Source: Sanderia malayensis
Taxonomy: Eukaryota > Cnidaria > Scyphozoa > Semaeostomeae > Pelagiidae
Length of the DNA: 64,000 nucleotides
Direction of reading: 5' to 3'
NCBI GenBank assembly: GCA_013076295.1
Contig: RQOL01000861.1
Coordinates: forward strand, 2,976,001-3,040,000
Each line of letters opens with the position of its first letter. Position 1 is the stretch's first letter. The notes below the pieces were generated by a model. The model had not been told where the DNA came from. It was given only the letters and a program-made list of their open reading frames with translations, and made no database searches. The position numbers and the translations under genes were made by a program. Of the stretch, positions 33,101 through 44,900 are shown piece by piece.

Positions 33101-36100
33101 TGTTGGAGCCGTATCTTTTCAGGATTTTTCTCACGAGAAATGGAAGACCCGAAGACCCCTCGTTAGACTGATTACTCGTCGTCTTGTTGAGATAGCGAAA
33201 CCTGGACAGCGTGAGCGATCCCGACGAGCCGTCGTTACCGCTCTGCTCAGCCTCGCTCCCACTCGCGCTCTGAAAGCCATGCGAGGCTTCTGCTGGCTGA
33301 GGACAAGTCAACAGCTGACGAACCGTATTTGACGTCACTACATGGGCAGACTGTGGAGCATTTGTTTCGAGTAAAGAAGCAATCAAGGGGTAATTAATAC
33401 TGCTACTTGATATGACAGATGCGGTAGCAGTAGCAGCAGTTGCCATTGTTGTTTTCTGCTGAGCAGCTAATAAGGTATTCGTGTCTGAATGCATGGGTGA
33501 TGAAAAAGAATCAATAGCAGTGGAGGGCGTGTTGTTGTCTACTTTTGTCGATGGAGTTAAGCTGGTTGATGATGACTGCATTATGTGTGTGTGCACCGCT
33601 ATCAAGACCTGCTGATGGTACGTACAGAACCTAGAATGTCAACAGAGAATTTAATGCGATAAACAAGATTGCGTATATAAAACATAGATTGATTACACTT
33701 TGGATGCAGGTGGGAGGGACAAGGAAAGTATTGCGAAAATATAACAACAACATGCTGAGGACCGATAAAGGATTGTGGTGCTGGAACTAATGACATTATG
33801 ATAATAAATAATGTTACTCGTGGTACTTTTCGAAAAAGATGGAAATAATTGATATAAAAGGAATTTCTTCGAAGGGACAAGTTGACCTGTTAGTTTCCTT
33901 CCTTCACCCCGCAATGTCTTCCAGGCAATGGATGACAGTCTCACACCATATGAGACCAGACACACAAACAAACAACTAAGTTAAACAATGGGTAAAGGTT
34001 GGCAGTAAGCTGTCTCGGCACGCCAAGCCCGATCAACTGAGCTGCCAGTCACATCATGCCTCGTTCTGGCATCCCAAAACAAAGCACGATGCTGGCAACA
34101 AGAGACAGAACTTCCGAACGTGTCCGCAAAAGTATTCGCATATGGACACACATGGATGCAAAAGCTTAATAGTACCACAACCCTCTGCCGGTCCAAACAT
34201 GGCAATAGGTTCAATCAATAAGAAGCTAGTAAGTGTGGTAAAGCAAGCCCCCCCCAAAAAAGCCCAATTATCCCCCCTATTGCATCCAAAGGTAATCGAA
34301 AATACCCCGACTTTCATTCCCTTCTAAGGTCCTTGCTCCACCAAATCACTTCATTTTAGTGAAGCAAGGACCTTAAAGGGGAGTGAAGCATCTTGCTATA
34401 GCAAATTAATAATATTAAGCTTATCATAGGAATATCATCATAGAGAATACTTCTTGTCCGTATTTGAAGGACATCTTCTGCCGTCTTGGTAAAGAAATTC
34501 GCACTGGTTTGAGTCGGACAGCGAGTTCAGTGACTCATCGAGCAACGTGACGCTTTGCTGGTCAAGCGATCTCCTGTGAAGAGAAAGCTTAGGAGGACTG
34601 GTTGCTTCCCCTTTTACAACAGCAAGCGTCTTTGAACTGCGAACAGACTACAAAAGAATAAGGACATACGCTGGACTCGTTCGTATTTCAAAACCTGCTT
34701 TCAGAAGCTGCAAAAGATCCTATGGCATGGTGCATCATCAACCGAAACCAGGGCTGCATTCAAAGAGTAATCAAAGCCGTGAAATCCTCTAGTTAAGGTG
34801 AAAGCAAGAAATAAAGGTGGGCATAGGTTGGAAAAAACAATACCTGAATACTTGAAGACAATGACTCAGATAGCACATCGGATGTTGAAGATCTTGATGG
34901 ATCTTCGAGAGTTGTGGTAACTTCAGCAATTGCTTGAGGATGTGAAAGAGCTGCAGTAGTAGTAATAGTGGGAGCTTCAGTTGACATGGCAGCTGGTCTT
35001 CTATTCTTCTTCACTTTGCCTATTTTGTAAGCACAAGCATCTTCTCCATTTTCAGTTGATTTTTTCTTAGTTATAACCTTGACCTTTCTAGATGGAGGTC
35101 TATTATTAGAAGAGGTTTTTTCAAAGGAGTTTCTGTGGCCTTTTGAAGCGTCACCCATGTTAGAAGGCATTTTCTCTGAAGTTTGACCCTTGTTAATTAT
35201 CTCTTTTGCTTTATCAGCATTCTGAGTTAGAAATGCAGCCATTGATTGCTCCTCATCATCAGATACATTATGCAAGATGTTAAAGTTAGCTTTTTCTCCT
35301 GGAGATTTTCCAACAACTAGTTCTCCACTATTGTTAGCTATACTGTCAGTTGTTCTTGACATTATTGCAAATGTTCCCAGGATTTCGCCAGAACCTGTGC
35401 TGGGGTTAGAAGAAGAAACAACACTTCTTGATATCGCATTGGTTTCCATAGATGTAATTGTGGAAGGCATACACTCATCAAGCCTTGGTCTTTTACTCCA
35501 GTCATCTGGAGTATAGCTTGTAAATTTCAATGGCCGCTTTGAAGCCAATCCCTTGATCCTCTCCTTCATTACTGCGACTGCTTTAAAACCTTGAAACTGC
35601 TCATCTTCATGCAAACCCTCAACGGAACGTCTATCTTCTCTATGATTCTTGCCACTTGGTACATTGACATTATGTGATTGATTCTTGTTGCTCTTCTCAG
35701 CATTGGAAGCATCAATTCTTGGATTTGATCCATGCACATTCCGGCCATGATATTGTTTATTTGGCGGACATGTATTATGACCATCAACTCTTCTATTCAA
35801 TGGCTGCACAATGTTACCAGTAAACTGAGTATCTGGACCACTTACATTAGGGTTGGCAAACCTTTCTTTAGGGGAGCTGTATTGCCAAAAAACCAGGTCC
35901 TTCCTGTGACGAACCTGGTTTTTTGGCAAGATATGCCTCAGTGGTCTCTGGTTCATTTGGTTTGATGGTTGAGAAAGGGGTGGTGGAGGACGCATTGGCA
36001 TTGATGGAAATCTAAAAGTTCTTTGACTCACTCTAGGCTCATAACCTGGTCTTGTCCAGCTCCTGTTTTGATGATAAGAATTTCTATTCAACGAATTCCA

Positions 36101-36758
36101 ACCATGTGTGTCTGAGTTTCCTGATTCTGAGAAATCTTCACGTTCTCTATCGTCAGTCGAAAAAGACTCGTTTGCATTATTACCAGTTGGATTTAATCTC
36201 TCAGAGTTCTTCTCCTTTCTTTGGAGCATTTTATTTTGATGCTCACTGCTGTGTAAGTGCTTGGTAAATGCGAGAAGACCAAAAATTGACTCACCACACA
36301 ATGAACACAAATGAACATAGTCCCTTTGATGAAACAAATCAATAGCTGTTAATATCTGATGGATTTACCTTCTCCAGACCATAATCTAAAATAACATAAT
36401 ACAATAGAATCACTAAACATAAATAAAACAAACAATATACCTTCCTTTTTCTTTGTCAAGCTTTTTATGATGCAGTAACGACCAGGAATGCTCTTCAAAT
36501 TCCTGGAATAATAGTGGAATAAATCAGTGAATAAATAAAGGCAAGTATTTCAAACACCTTTAATCTCGGAGCATATCATTCTAATTTGATATTTTTAAAC
36601 TTTGACGTCAGCTGTTAAGCCCATACCTCCTTTGAAACGTATTCCAGTTTACAAATTTCGCAGAAAAATGTTCCACTGGCACTACAATCATCATCATTGT
36701 CCTTGTTCCCATCAAAACCAACACTAGAATCTGCCGTAATATCAACAAAATTTTCCAT
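30171..36758 (-). CDS. ZNF106-like protein: two U1-type zinc fingers and coiled coil, no WD40
   Basis: Six exons: 36758-36627, 36502-36441, 36385-36369 (17-nt microexon), 36345-34844, 33608-31403 and 31156-30171. They predict 1634 residues. Finger 1 (FCEICKLEYV..., C33, C36, H48, H54) and finger 2 (HLCSLCGESIFGLLAFTKHL, C84, C87, H100, H106) have the order, spacing and flanking sequence of the paired N-terminal fingers of vertebrate ZNF106, an RNA-binding protein with a role in splicing and neuromuscular maintenance. A very long low-complexity Ser/Thr/Asn-rich middle follows, with a poly-Ser run coded by (GAT)n on the plus strand at about 32250-32430. A Lys-rich block MKKKHKKKGAFKPP and a coiled coil (about 1308-1380) match the helical segment of ZNF106. 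The tail is basic and Ser-rich. The WD40 domain that ends vertebrate ZNF106 is absent. Confidence 0.75.
32245..32430. repeat. (GAT)n/(GATAAT)n microsatellite coding for poly-serine
   Basis: Imperfect GATGAT/GATAAT trinucleotide repeats on the plus strand. They are read on the minus strand as Ser/Leu-rich codons (SSISSSLSST...) within the large ZNF106-like exon. Length likely varies between alleles without breaking the frame. Confidence 0.85.
34325..34375. repeat. 13-bp perfect inverted repeat with nested hairpin
   Basis: TAAGGTCCTTGCT (34325-34337) and AGCAAGGACCTTA (34363-34375) are perfect reverse complements. The 25-nt loop contains CACTTCATTTTAGTG, itself able to pair. It lies in the intron 34843-33609 of the ZNF106-like gene. 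Confidence 0.8.
35882..35929. repeat. 17-bp perfect inverted repeat inside ZNF106-like coding exon
   Basis: TTGCCAAAAAACCAGGT (35882-35898) and ACCTGGTTTTTTGGCAA (35913-35929) are exact reverse complements with a 14-nt loop. The minus-strand mRNA reads ...LPKNQV...DLVFWQYS through it, so a strong hairpin would form in coding mRNA. Confidence 0.9.
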
Positions 36759-37288
36759 CTCTATCCGCCTAAATGAATTGTGAATAAAGAAACAAGAAAA
36801 ATGTTCAATAACTTAGACAACGAAACCCATGTTTTGTCTAATACGCTTATATCAAGCAAAAAGAGCCAGTTAATTCGAAATTAGAAATCCTGGAGCATAT
36901 AGATGATATGCATATTGACGTCACAGTCCATTCGCCGCCATGCTGAGTGGTAAAATGAGTGGTAAGATGGCGGCCACGAAGTAGCCTCTAAATAGGCCCC
37001 TTCAAAAATTACATAATAGACAAGGATGCCAAGTCAGATTTGCAAAACAAATTTGTCACTTGACGTCAACATAGTAGTTTTCTGTAATGAAATCAGATTG
37101 TTATCTGATAGACTTTGTCTCTTATAAAAAATTTAACCGAAAAACAGGCTGTCGGCCAAGGCTCGCGGCTTTTTAGAAAAAGAGTTAGGCCGAAGTACAC
37201 AAGTCCCTGTCATTGACAAGAGAGGCTGGTGATGAACAAAAAAGGGCGCGCAAAACAAATTTTGATTTTGCAGCGATATTTTTTCAAA

Positions 37289-37463
37289 ATGGTTAAGTCT
37301 TGTTCTGTTCTTGGTTGCACGAAAAATGGATTTAAGAACGAGGTCAAATTTCATCGAATTCCCAAAGACCCTGAACGGAGGGAAAGGTGGATTTTTATTG
37401 CCAAAATAAACCCAGATAGCAATATTGACCATGCTTGGGTTTGCGGAATTCACTTTGTCTCAG
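37289..37463 (+). CDS. THAP-domain exon of the transposase remnant
   Basis: ATG at 37289 opens MVKSCSVLGCTKNGF. The C-x4-C pair, central W, and C-x2-H (VCGIH) are a THAP zinc-binding DNA-binding module, cut by a donor GTAGGC after 37463 before the usual AVPTIF end. In-frame ATG at 37232 would lengthen it. It is the N-terminal exon of the transposon's transposase rather than a host gene, judging by its position between the TIRs and by the DDE sequence downstream. Confidence 0.65.
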
Positions 37464-37739
37464 GTAGGCCATAACATATTTGTATTTATTCACCATTTTT
37501 TCCCTACGGATTGCTCTGATTGGGATGTGAGATTATAATTATCTGCTTTACACGTTTATAACTAAATAGATACATATGTCTCCTTAATGTTTGTTCCTTA
37601 ATGACTGATTTGGCATTGTTATCTTTTGAGCAATTACTCTGGAACATGACAATAATAAGCTCCTTATGAAAATTCTTGGTTTCATCGAACCTTACATGCA
37701 TTCCCATCACAACAGAAAGCTCTCTAATTTTCAAGAACT

Positions 37740-38540
37740 TCTTCTTGCACTAATCTGGTTACATCTTGATTTATCAGAGTGATACTTGGCTTATCGTTTT
37801 GGAATTCACCAAAGTAGTGTTTGCAGAATTTTCTACAAGTGGATTGGTGTTTTGTCAAAATGTCAATCTGCCCTTATTCTTTGGCCTGAAAGGAAAGTTC
37901 TTCACAAGACCATGCCTACAGCATCCAGAGAGCATTTTTCAAAGTGTGCTGTGATCATTGATTAACATTATCTAATGCACAAATCTACACTGAACTGAGG
38001 ACCAAATTTCCAAAGCATGGGTGTCTTTTGGACCTCTCGCTCCAAGAGACCCATGCTTGCAAATGATAGCATGAAATGCCAATATATTAAAAATCATTAT
38101 TTTTATCTATCTCAGGCACTTGAATATTTTGAATGTTTTATTCGTTCTTGTTTTTTGCTTTGAGTTTTGTTGAGTTCCATTAATGCAAAACTCCTGTTAA
38201 AAACTTAACAATGCCTTGCTGCCATACTATGTGACTCAAATTTATTTTGGCTGAAATCAAAATTTTCAAATATTATACACTTGGGTTGGCTTTCTAAATT
38301 TTCATGATTAATAAATGCAATATTCTATGATTATAAATCCAATATTCCACGTGCGAATCCTTGTGGAAAGAGTAATTGGACTGCTTTGAAATAAATTTAC
38401 AATGTTGCAGAGCATCATCCCCATCAAGTTGCTGATGAGCAAAACTACAGAAGAAGATAGCATTCTTGATGATATCTTGGCTGTATGTTCAGCTCTTTGC
38501 AACCTCTGTGAGCCTGTTGTTCCTCTGGAATGAAACAGCA
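37740..38540 (+). pseudogene. DDE_Tnp_4-type transposase remnant
   Basis: In one frame from about 37785 the sequence reads AYRFGIHQSSVCRIFYKWIG and WPERKVLHKTMP up to CAVIID, the segment leading to the first catalytic Asp of DDE_Tnp_4 transposases. A stop and about 13 extra bases follow directly, then a one-base shift before the continuation CTEIYTE-like sequence at about 37978. Near 38410-38535 another fragment (TEEDSILDDILAVCSAL) resembles the C-terminal part. The middle of the domain is lost. Confidence 0.7.
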
Positions 38541-38639
38541 GCACTGAATTTGTCACCCTTTAAACAGCTTTTTTCAAAGCTACCCAATAGACCAATGTGT
38601 AACCCCTTTTGTTGTCAAACAGAGTTTATGTATATGTAT

Positions 38640-39290
38640 ATATATATCTAGTGGGGCGAGTTGAGTTGACCCAACCAAGAACAAAGTTCTGAAGTACAAG
38701 AAGATGTAGACTTTTCTTTGAACTCAGAAACACTATAAATATAAAAAAAATTGCCGCAACATGAGAGCAGACTTCCCCTTGTCCGATCAAACAAGTATAA
38801 TGTCCCCTACATACAGATCCATCATCATTAACGACGACCCAAGCTTGATTAGGCAATTCTTGTGAAAATACTGCGAGTTTCGTACTTTGCCAAAAAAAAG
38901 ATACAAGGGGGGCTGGATTCGCTTACAAATTTCCTCATAGGTTTGGCAAGTGACAACATACGGATATGCATTCATACTTTAATAAGCTTTCAAACTTGAA
39001 TGGGTAAAATTGCTTGTTGAAGTAACCAGATAATTGTAAACGGCTGCGTAAGAAAATTTAGGCCATTGCTCCAGAGGAGTATCAAAATCAGACTTTTTCA
39101 ATAAATATGGGTCTGATATCTGTAAAAATTGCAACTTCTGGTCGTAAACTAATTTTAGCTCAGAGATGAGACCAGAGTAATGTGCAGAAGGCGAGTGACA
39201 AGCTCCAAAAGGGGCGTTCTCCTTCGGCGCCTTTTTCGTGGCCGCCATTTTGCCACTCATTTTACCACTCAGTCCGAAAAGAATGAGTTC
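38640..39290 (-). pseudogene. SWIM-domain (YqaJ-associated) transposon protein remnant
   Basis: Reading leftward from about 39265: MSGKMAATKKAPKENAPFG, then LEQWPKFSYAAVYNYLV, then an in-frame TAA at 38979 (SSLKAY*SMNAYPYV) and later a frame change before PNQAWVVVNDDGSVCRGHY and the SWIM zinc motif CTCLIGQGEVCSHVAA (observed as HYTC...CSH). Such proteins, often with a YqaJ nuclease domain further on, accompany ISL2EU-type transposases. The YqaJ domain is not present here. At least one stop and one frameshift make it non-functional. Confidence 0.7.
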
Positions 39291-39418
39291 TGTGACGTCA
39301 ATATGCATATCATCTATTGTCTTGTCGCGGGGGCATGGTGAGGCCCGCTAAATGCGCAGTGCAATCGGAAAAAGGGCTACAACCCATATCCTCCTACCTT
39401 TGCTCACATATTTTGAAA

Positions 39419-40593
<1,175 letters not shown>

Positions 40594-41257
40594 CAGTTTA
40601 TTAGGCAAATTTTTTTAATTCCTTGTGGTTTGTTTTCTATTTTTTATTGTCTTAATTTGTCTGATTCTTTACTTTGTTGTTTTATTTTTGCTATCAAATA
40701 GCAAAATTTGTCATGTCAGGTTTATTATCTACCCAGTCACAATGCACTCAAAGAAAGATCATTTTTATATAAGTGAAAAATATTATTTACAAACTCAGTT
40801 ATTTGCAAAGTTATTAAATGTTATGAGAAACCCTCTTCTATATTTTATGAGATTAGTATCTAAATGCTAGAGTGAAATACTATGTGAAATACTAGGATCA
40901 GAATAAAAAAGATCCTTTTATTCTTGAAAGTTCATGTTTGTTACTGCTTTGGGATATCATAAGTTTTATGAAGATGAAAATCTGAAAAAACAGCTGCTTT
41001 GAAACTTTGACATTGGTGAATGAAATAGTGGTTTGAGTTGCTCATCTCTTGAAACTTGCAATGTTTTGCTGTTAACAGCATCTCTTGGCTCTGCACAGCT
41101 CAAACGTTCTGCAAAGCAAACATTTTGTAGATTAGTACTTGCAGTGACCACCTACTGTTGTATGTTGTATTGTTTATTACTTATTACTTATTACATACGA
41201 CTGTATAAGGGAATTTTCATATTTATGCACAAATTAATTTTATGGGTTCTGTGATGA
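40594..41257. other. 3' flank of TMEM41A, no gene recognised
   Basis: AT-rich sequence likely including the TMEM41A 3' UTR. Short open frames have no recognisable content. Confidence 0.45.
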
Positions 41258-41863
41258 AAAATATCAAACCTCTTTTCTCTAAGTAGAGAGACGTCTCGTG
41301 GGGCCCATAAGGCAGACTTGACAGCTTACAGTTCTGTAACAATGGAAAGAAATTACACCTTGCATAGCCGAGGTACCTAACTAATGAAGGGATGGAAATT
41401 AAAAATGGCAAAATAATGTGTAGAAGTGTTACCTCAACAATAAGTTGTCGGTTTTTCATGTCAAGCTTCCAGGCCGGAGTGTATTTTTTTGGAATTATTG
41501 GGTGATAACGAGAGAACACAGGAATTCTGAAAGAAAGTTTAGAAGAACGAGCGATAATTTTGAGCTTGACAGCTTTCCTTTTTTAATCCCTTCTTTCTAT
41601 GAAGCTTTAATTAGGAGCAGACACTTTAACAATAGAAATAAGAAAAATCAATTAGACACACCTTGAAGTTTCTGTTCTTTGGTAATCCATTTGTTATTTT
41701 TTGATTGGATTAATGTTTTAGAAAATCTTTTATTATTGCAAATTCCGAGAATGATTTTCTCAGCATCAGAGCATTGTCTCGGTTTCCCTGGAAACACTGC
41801 CTCCTTTGCAATTCTCAGAACTTGGTTCATCTCGAGGTCGATCGACGGGTCGAAAACACTCAC
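41223..41863 (-). CDS. Possible three-exon gene of unknown function (uncertain model)
   Basis: Three minus-strand open segments have protein-like composition. The first is about 41863-41664 (with MNQVLRIAKEAVFPGKPRQC from an ATG at about 41827), the second 41528-41434 (HPIIPKKYTPAWKLDMKNRQ), and the third about 41341-41223 (CKLSSLPYGPHETSLYLEKR). Acceptors CTTTCTTTCAG and CCATTGTTACAG and donor GTAACA between the second and third fit. Between the first and second, the best donor (AAG|GTGTGT) gives the wrong phase and a stop after about ten residues, so that junction is unresolved. The family is not recognised. If real, it would be head to head with TTC13 across about 90 bp. Confidence 0.3.
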
Positions 41864-41920
41864 AGGGTAACGATGAATTGTAAATTTAAATGTTTAAGAC
41901 TCGCGAGGGGCCGTGTCAAA

Positions 41921-44900
41921 ATGTTGATTACTAAAAAGATATTGCTGTTACTTCTAAATAGTATTTGTGGAATAATTTATTTTGTATCTTGTGCTGAACA
42001 TGCACCAAAAATTAGCAAAGTTGACGACGGTTTGAGTTTTACTTATTTATTATTGTTATTTGTTAATTTTATTGTTGGGTGGGGGTGGCGGGGCGGGGGC
42101 AGAGCCAGAGCAGAAGGGGACTCTGGCTGGGGTAAGAGCAAGTCGTTTGCTTCCTCCTGTTGTGTTGCAACTTTAATAATGTAATGCTTTCAGGTTTGGT
42201 AACTTCTAAACAAATTCACGCTTTTTCCTCAGGCTGTAAGAAGCATCAAGCAAGTCTTCAAAGAAGTGTGAGAAAAAGTTTTAATTTTTCTTCAAAGGGT
42301 GGCTGAATAGATATTGTATGCATGATTTCAGTTCTATGCGAAATAGAATAAATCGTATTTTCTTTGCAGCCTGTAGTCTTGTATGTTGAGCAAAGTGCAA
42401 AGTGGAATATAGAGAATAAAGCTGTGGAAGCCAAGCTGAGTATGCCAACCAAAACTGATTGATCTGAACCAAATTTTCTTATAAGCATGTCGTATAACTC
42501 ATTCTTGCCATTCTTAAAAGGCATGACATTTGCTGTATTTAGCTTGTCACCTCTTATCTAAATCATGATTGAAAATTGTCATTTAGAGACGGGATTCACA
42601 GAGCTTCACAACTGTAATTACGAAGTGGCATTGAAGATATTTGATGAAGTATCTCAGGTTAGTTTGTTTACCGATATTTCTTTCTAAAATAATAAAAATA
42701 TGGTTTGAATGATGCTATTTGGATGGAGACCTGTTGTCAAATTGTCAATCATCAAGTATTAGCCAAATGCACAATGAATGAACCTTTATTCAGCATCATT
42801 GGTTTATAGTGACCAGTTTATTGAAACATTAATTGTTATTGACTTTGCAGGAAAGCCCTAAAGATGGTGCATGGCTTGGAAATATTGGAAAAGCAATAAC
42901 AAATGCAAGGAAGGATTCAAATGTTAGTAATTTTCATTTTCTATCTATTACTTCTATCAAGAAAAGTCTGGGATGAAAAAGGTTGTTTCTATTGAAGTTA
43001 GAGAGTTGAGGCACTTGTGGACAAGTGAACTGAGTCTAGGGCTTTTCAAACAAGTGAATTTGAATCACAGTTTTTTAACGGGTGATGTTCCAGGCTGTGA
43101 TAAGCTCTAGATGTAGTATGATTGTAAATTGCTATGTCTTTCTGCATTACTATAGATTAACAACAAGAGTGCAACAGCTGCAGTGGATTATTTGGAAAAG
43201 GCAGCAAACAGCAAGCCTGATCATCCACTGGTCCTGCAGACTCAAGCAGAGGTACTTATGATTTTATGGTGAAATTTTCATTATGATACACAATCTACAA
43301 TAACTTCATTCAGTCAACAATGCAGCAATGAGCTTATCACATTGATATTTTTTTTCTTGCAGATTGAGTTTAGGTCTGGGAAATTGCTGCGGTCACTTGA
43401 AACTGCAAAGAAACTCATTGATAAATACCCAACCGGACATGCTCTTGTTCTGGCTGGTATCATTGCATACAAAAATAACGTGAGCAGAATGGATAGCATT
43501 ACATCTCAATTACTTTTTATTTATAACCTGTGAGCTCTCTAGACCTGCTTCGATGTTTACTGACACAATCATGATTTTCTCTTTTAGCTTCACTATGATG
43601 CAGTGCAGTATTTAAACAAGGCTTTGAAGTATGAAGCAGGCAATCAACCTGTGGTTCACCAAGCCCTTGGTCATTCGTACATGGCATTAGGAATGGTGAA
43701 GGTATAACATGTCATTGCCTTTTATTGTTTCTAAAATTATTGCTCAATGAAGGGCAATGGCTTGCATTTAAACCTCTGGCAGTCTTTAGGCATAGAACCA
43801 CCATAAGAGGAATGCTTGGTAATACATTACATTACTTACATTACAGAGTTAGGGTTATGGAAGGGTTAGGAAGATGAATCAGTCACCAATAATTTGAACC
43901 ACTTTATCTTTTATCTGTGCAGAAATCAATTGAAGCACTTCTAGACAGTTTAGAAATGGATCCTGATAACACGGATGCATTGAAAGCAGTTAGTAGTGGA
44001 TTCAAGTAAGTCTTTTCCCAACTCCAATCTCAGCTTTATTGTTTTTAACTAAGCATGTTACCCTGACATGTTTGTCATTTTTATCCCATCAGAGAACTTG
44101 GTTATGAAACCATGGCAATGGAATACATTAACAATGCCTTGAAGATCAATGATCAAGATGCTAAAGTAACTACTGACTTTCTTACCCCCATTGCTGTTTA
44201 CTCAGACATATTGGTTTTTAATAACTCATTTATTGCAGCAGGGCTGCCACCATGATACCAAATCAAACTCTTTGATTCCTCCAGGCTCATGTTATAAAAG
44301 GTCACATCAACTTTTCAACTGGGAAGATCAAAGAGTCATTAGAAAATTATCAAGTTAGTAACTTGATTTATTAGTTTACCAATCTCATTTTTGTGTAACT
44401 CACTTATCATAGCGATTATTTCATTAATCTGGAATTGAGATACTCAATTAAATGATGCTATTATTATCACTTATTGATATCAGGCGTGCTTGAACATCGA
44501 ACGAGATCATTATGGATGCCAGTACATGAAAGCCCTTTCATTAGCGACACTTGGTAGATTCTATGACAGTGTCAAAGCATCGACAAAGGTATTCCCCTGT
44601 CCTCATCATGACGCCTTGTGCAAATCAAAAACGATTTTTTTATTTATTGCCTCTCAACATTTTTTATCTTGGTCAAGATGATGATTTGGATAAGCTTCAG
44701 GCAAGCTAGGGGAGGTTACATTCGTATATATTCCAACCAGCTTCATTTGTATTGGCCCAGTTAGGTACTTCTTGTCCGATAGCAAACAATAAGCCAATGT
44801 GTCTCTTTAGCCGTCAAAGCCAGTGTCAGTAAACATTGTTTTTATATTTAAAGGCTGTGTTTTATTGGTAGGTGATGATATCAAACTTTGGTGCTGCTTT

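Larger units (their letters stand above)
36901..39315. mobile_element. Decayed ISL2EU-like DNA transposon (THAP/DDE + SWIM), with TIRs
   Basis: The outer 26 bp (AGATGATATGCATATTGACG and the next six bases) at 36901 and, reversed, ending at 39315 are identical terminal inverted repeats. A second conserved block (GAGTGGTAAAATGAGTGG...ATGGCGGCCACGAA) follows on each side. The dinucleotide AT flanks both ends (36899-36900 and 39316-39317), consistent with a 2-bp target duplication. Inside are a THAP exon and DDE transposase remnants on the plus strand and a SWIM-protein remnant on the minus strand, converging. This two-gene layout, transposase plus YqaJ/SWIM protein, is that of ISL2EU-type elements. 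Both genes carry stops or shifts, so the copy is dead. Confidence 0.75.

Noticed and set aside
36901..36990. CRISPR-like or host promoter palindromes at both ends of 36901-39315
   Set aside because: The matching ends are inverted, flank transposase remnants and carry an AT duplication, so transposon TIRs explain them better.
42042..42183. Gly/Arg-rich continuation of the first TTC13 exon (WGWRGGGRARAEG...)
   Set aside because: It is intronic read-through; splicing at GACG|GTTTGA joins the conserved TPR exons in phase.
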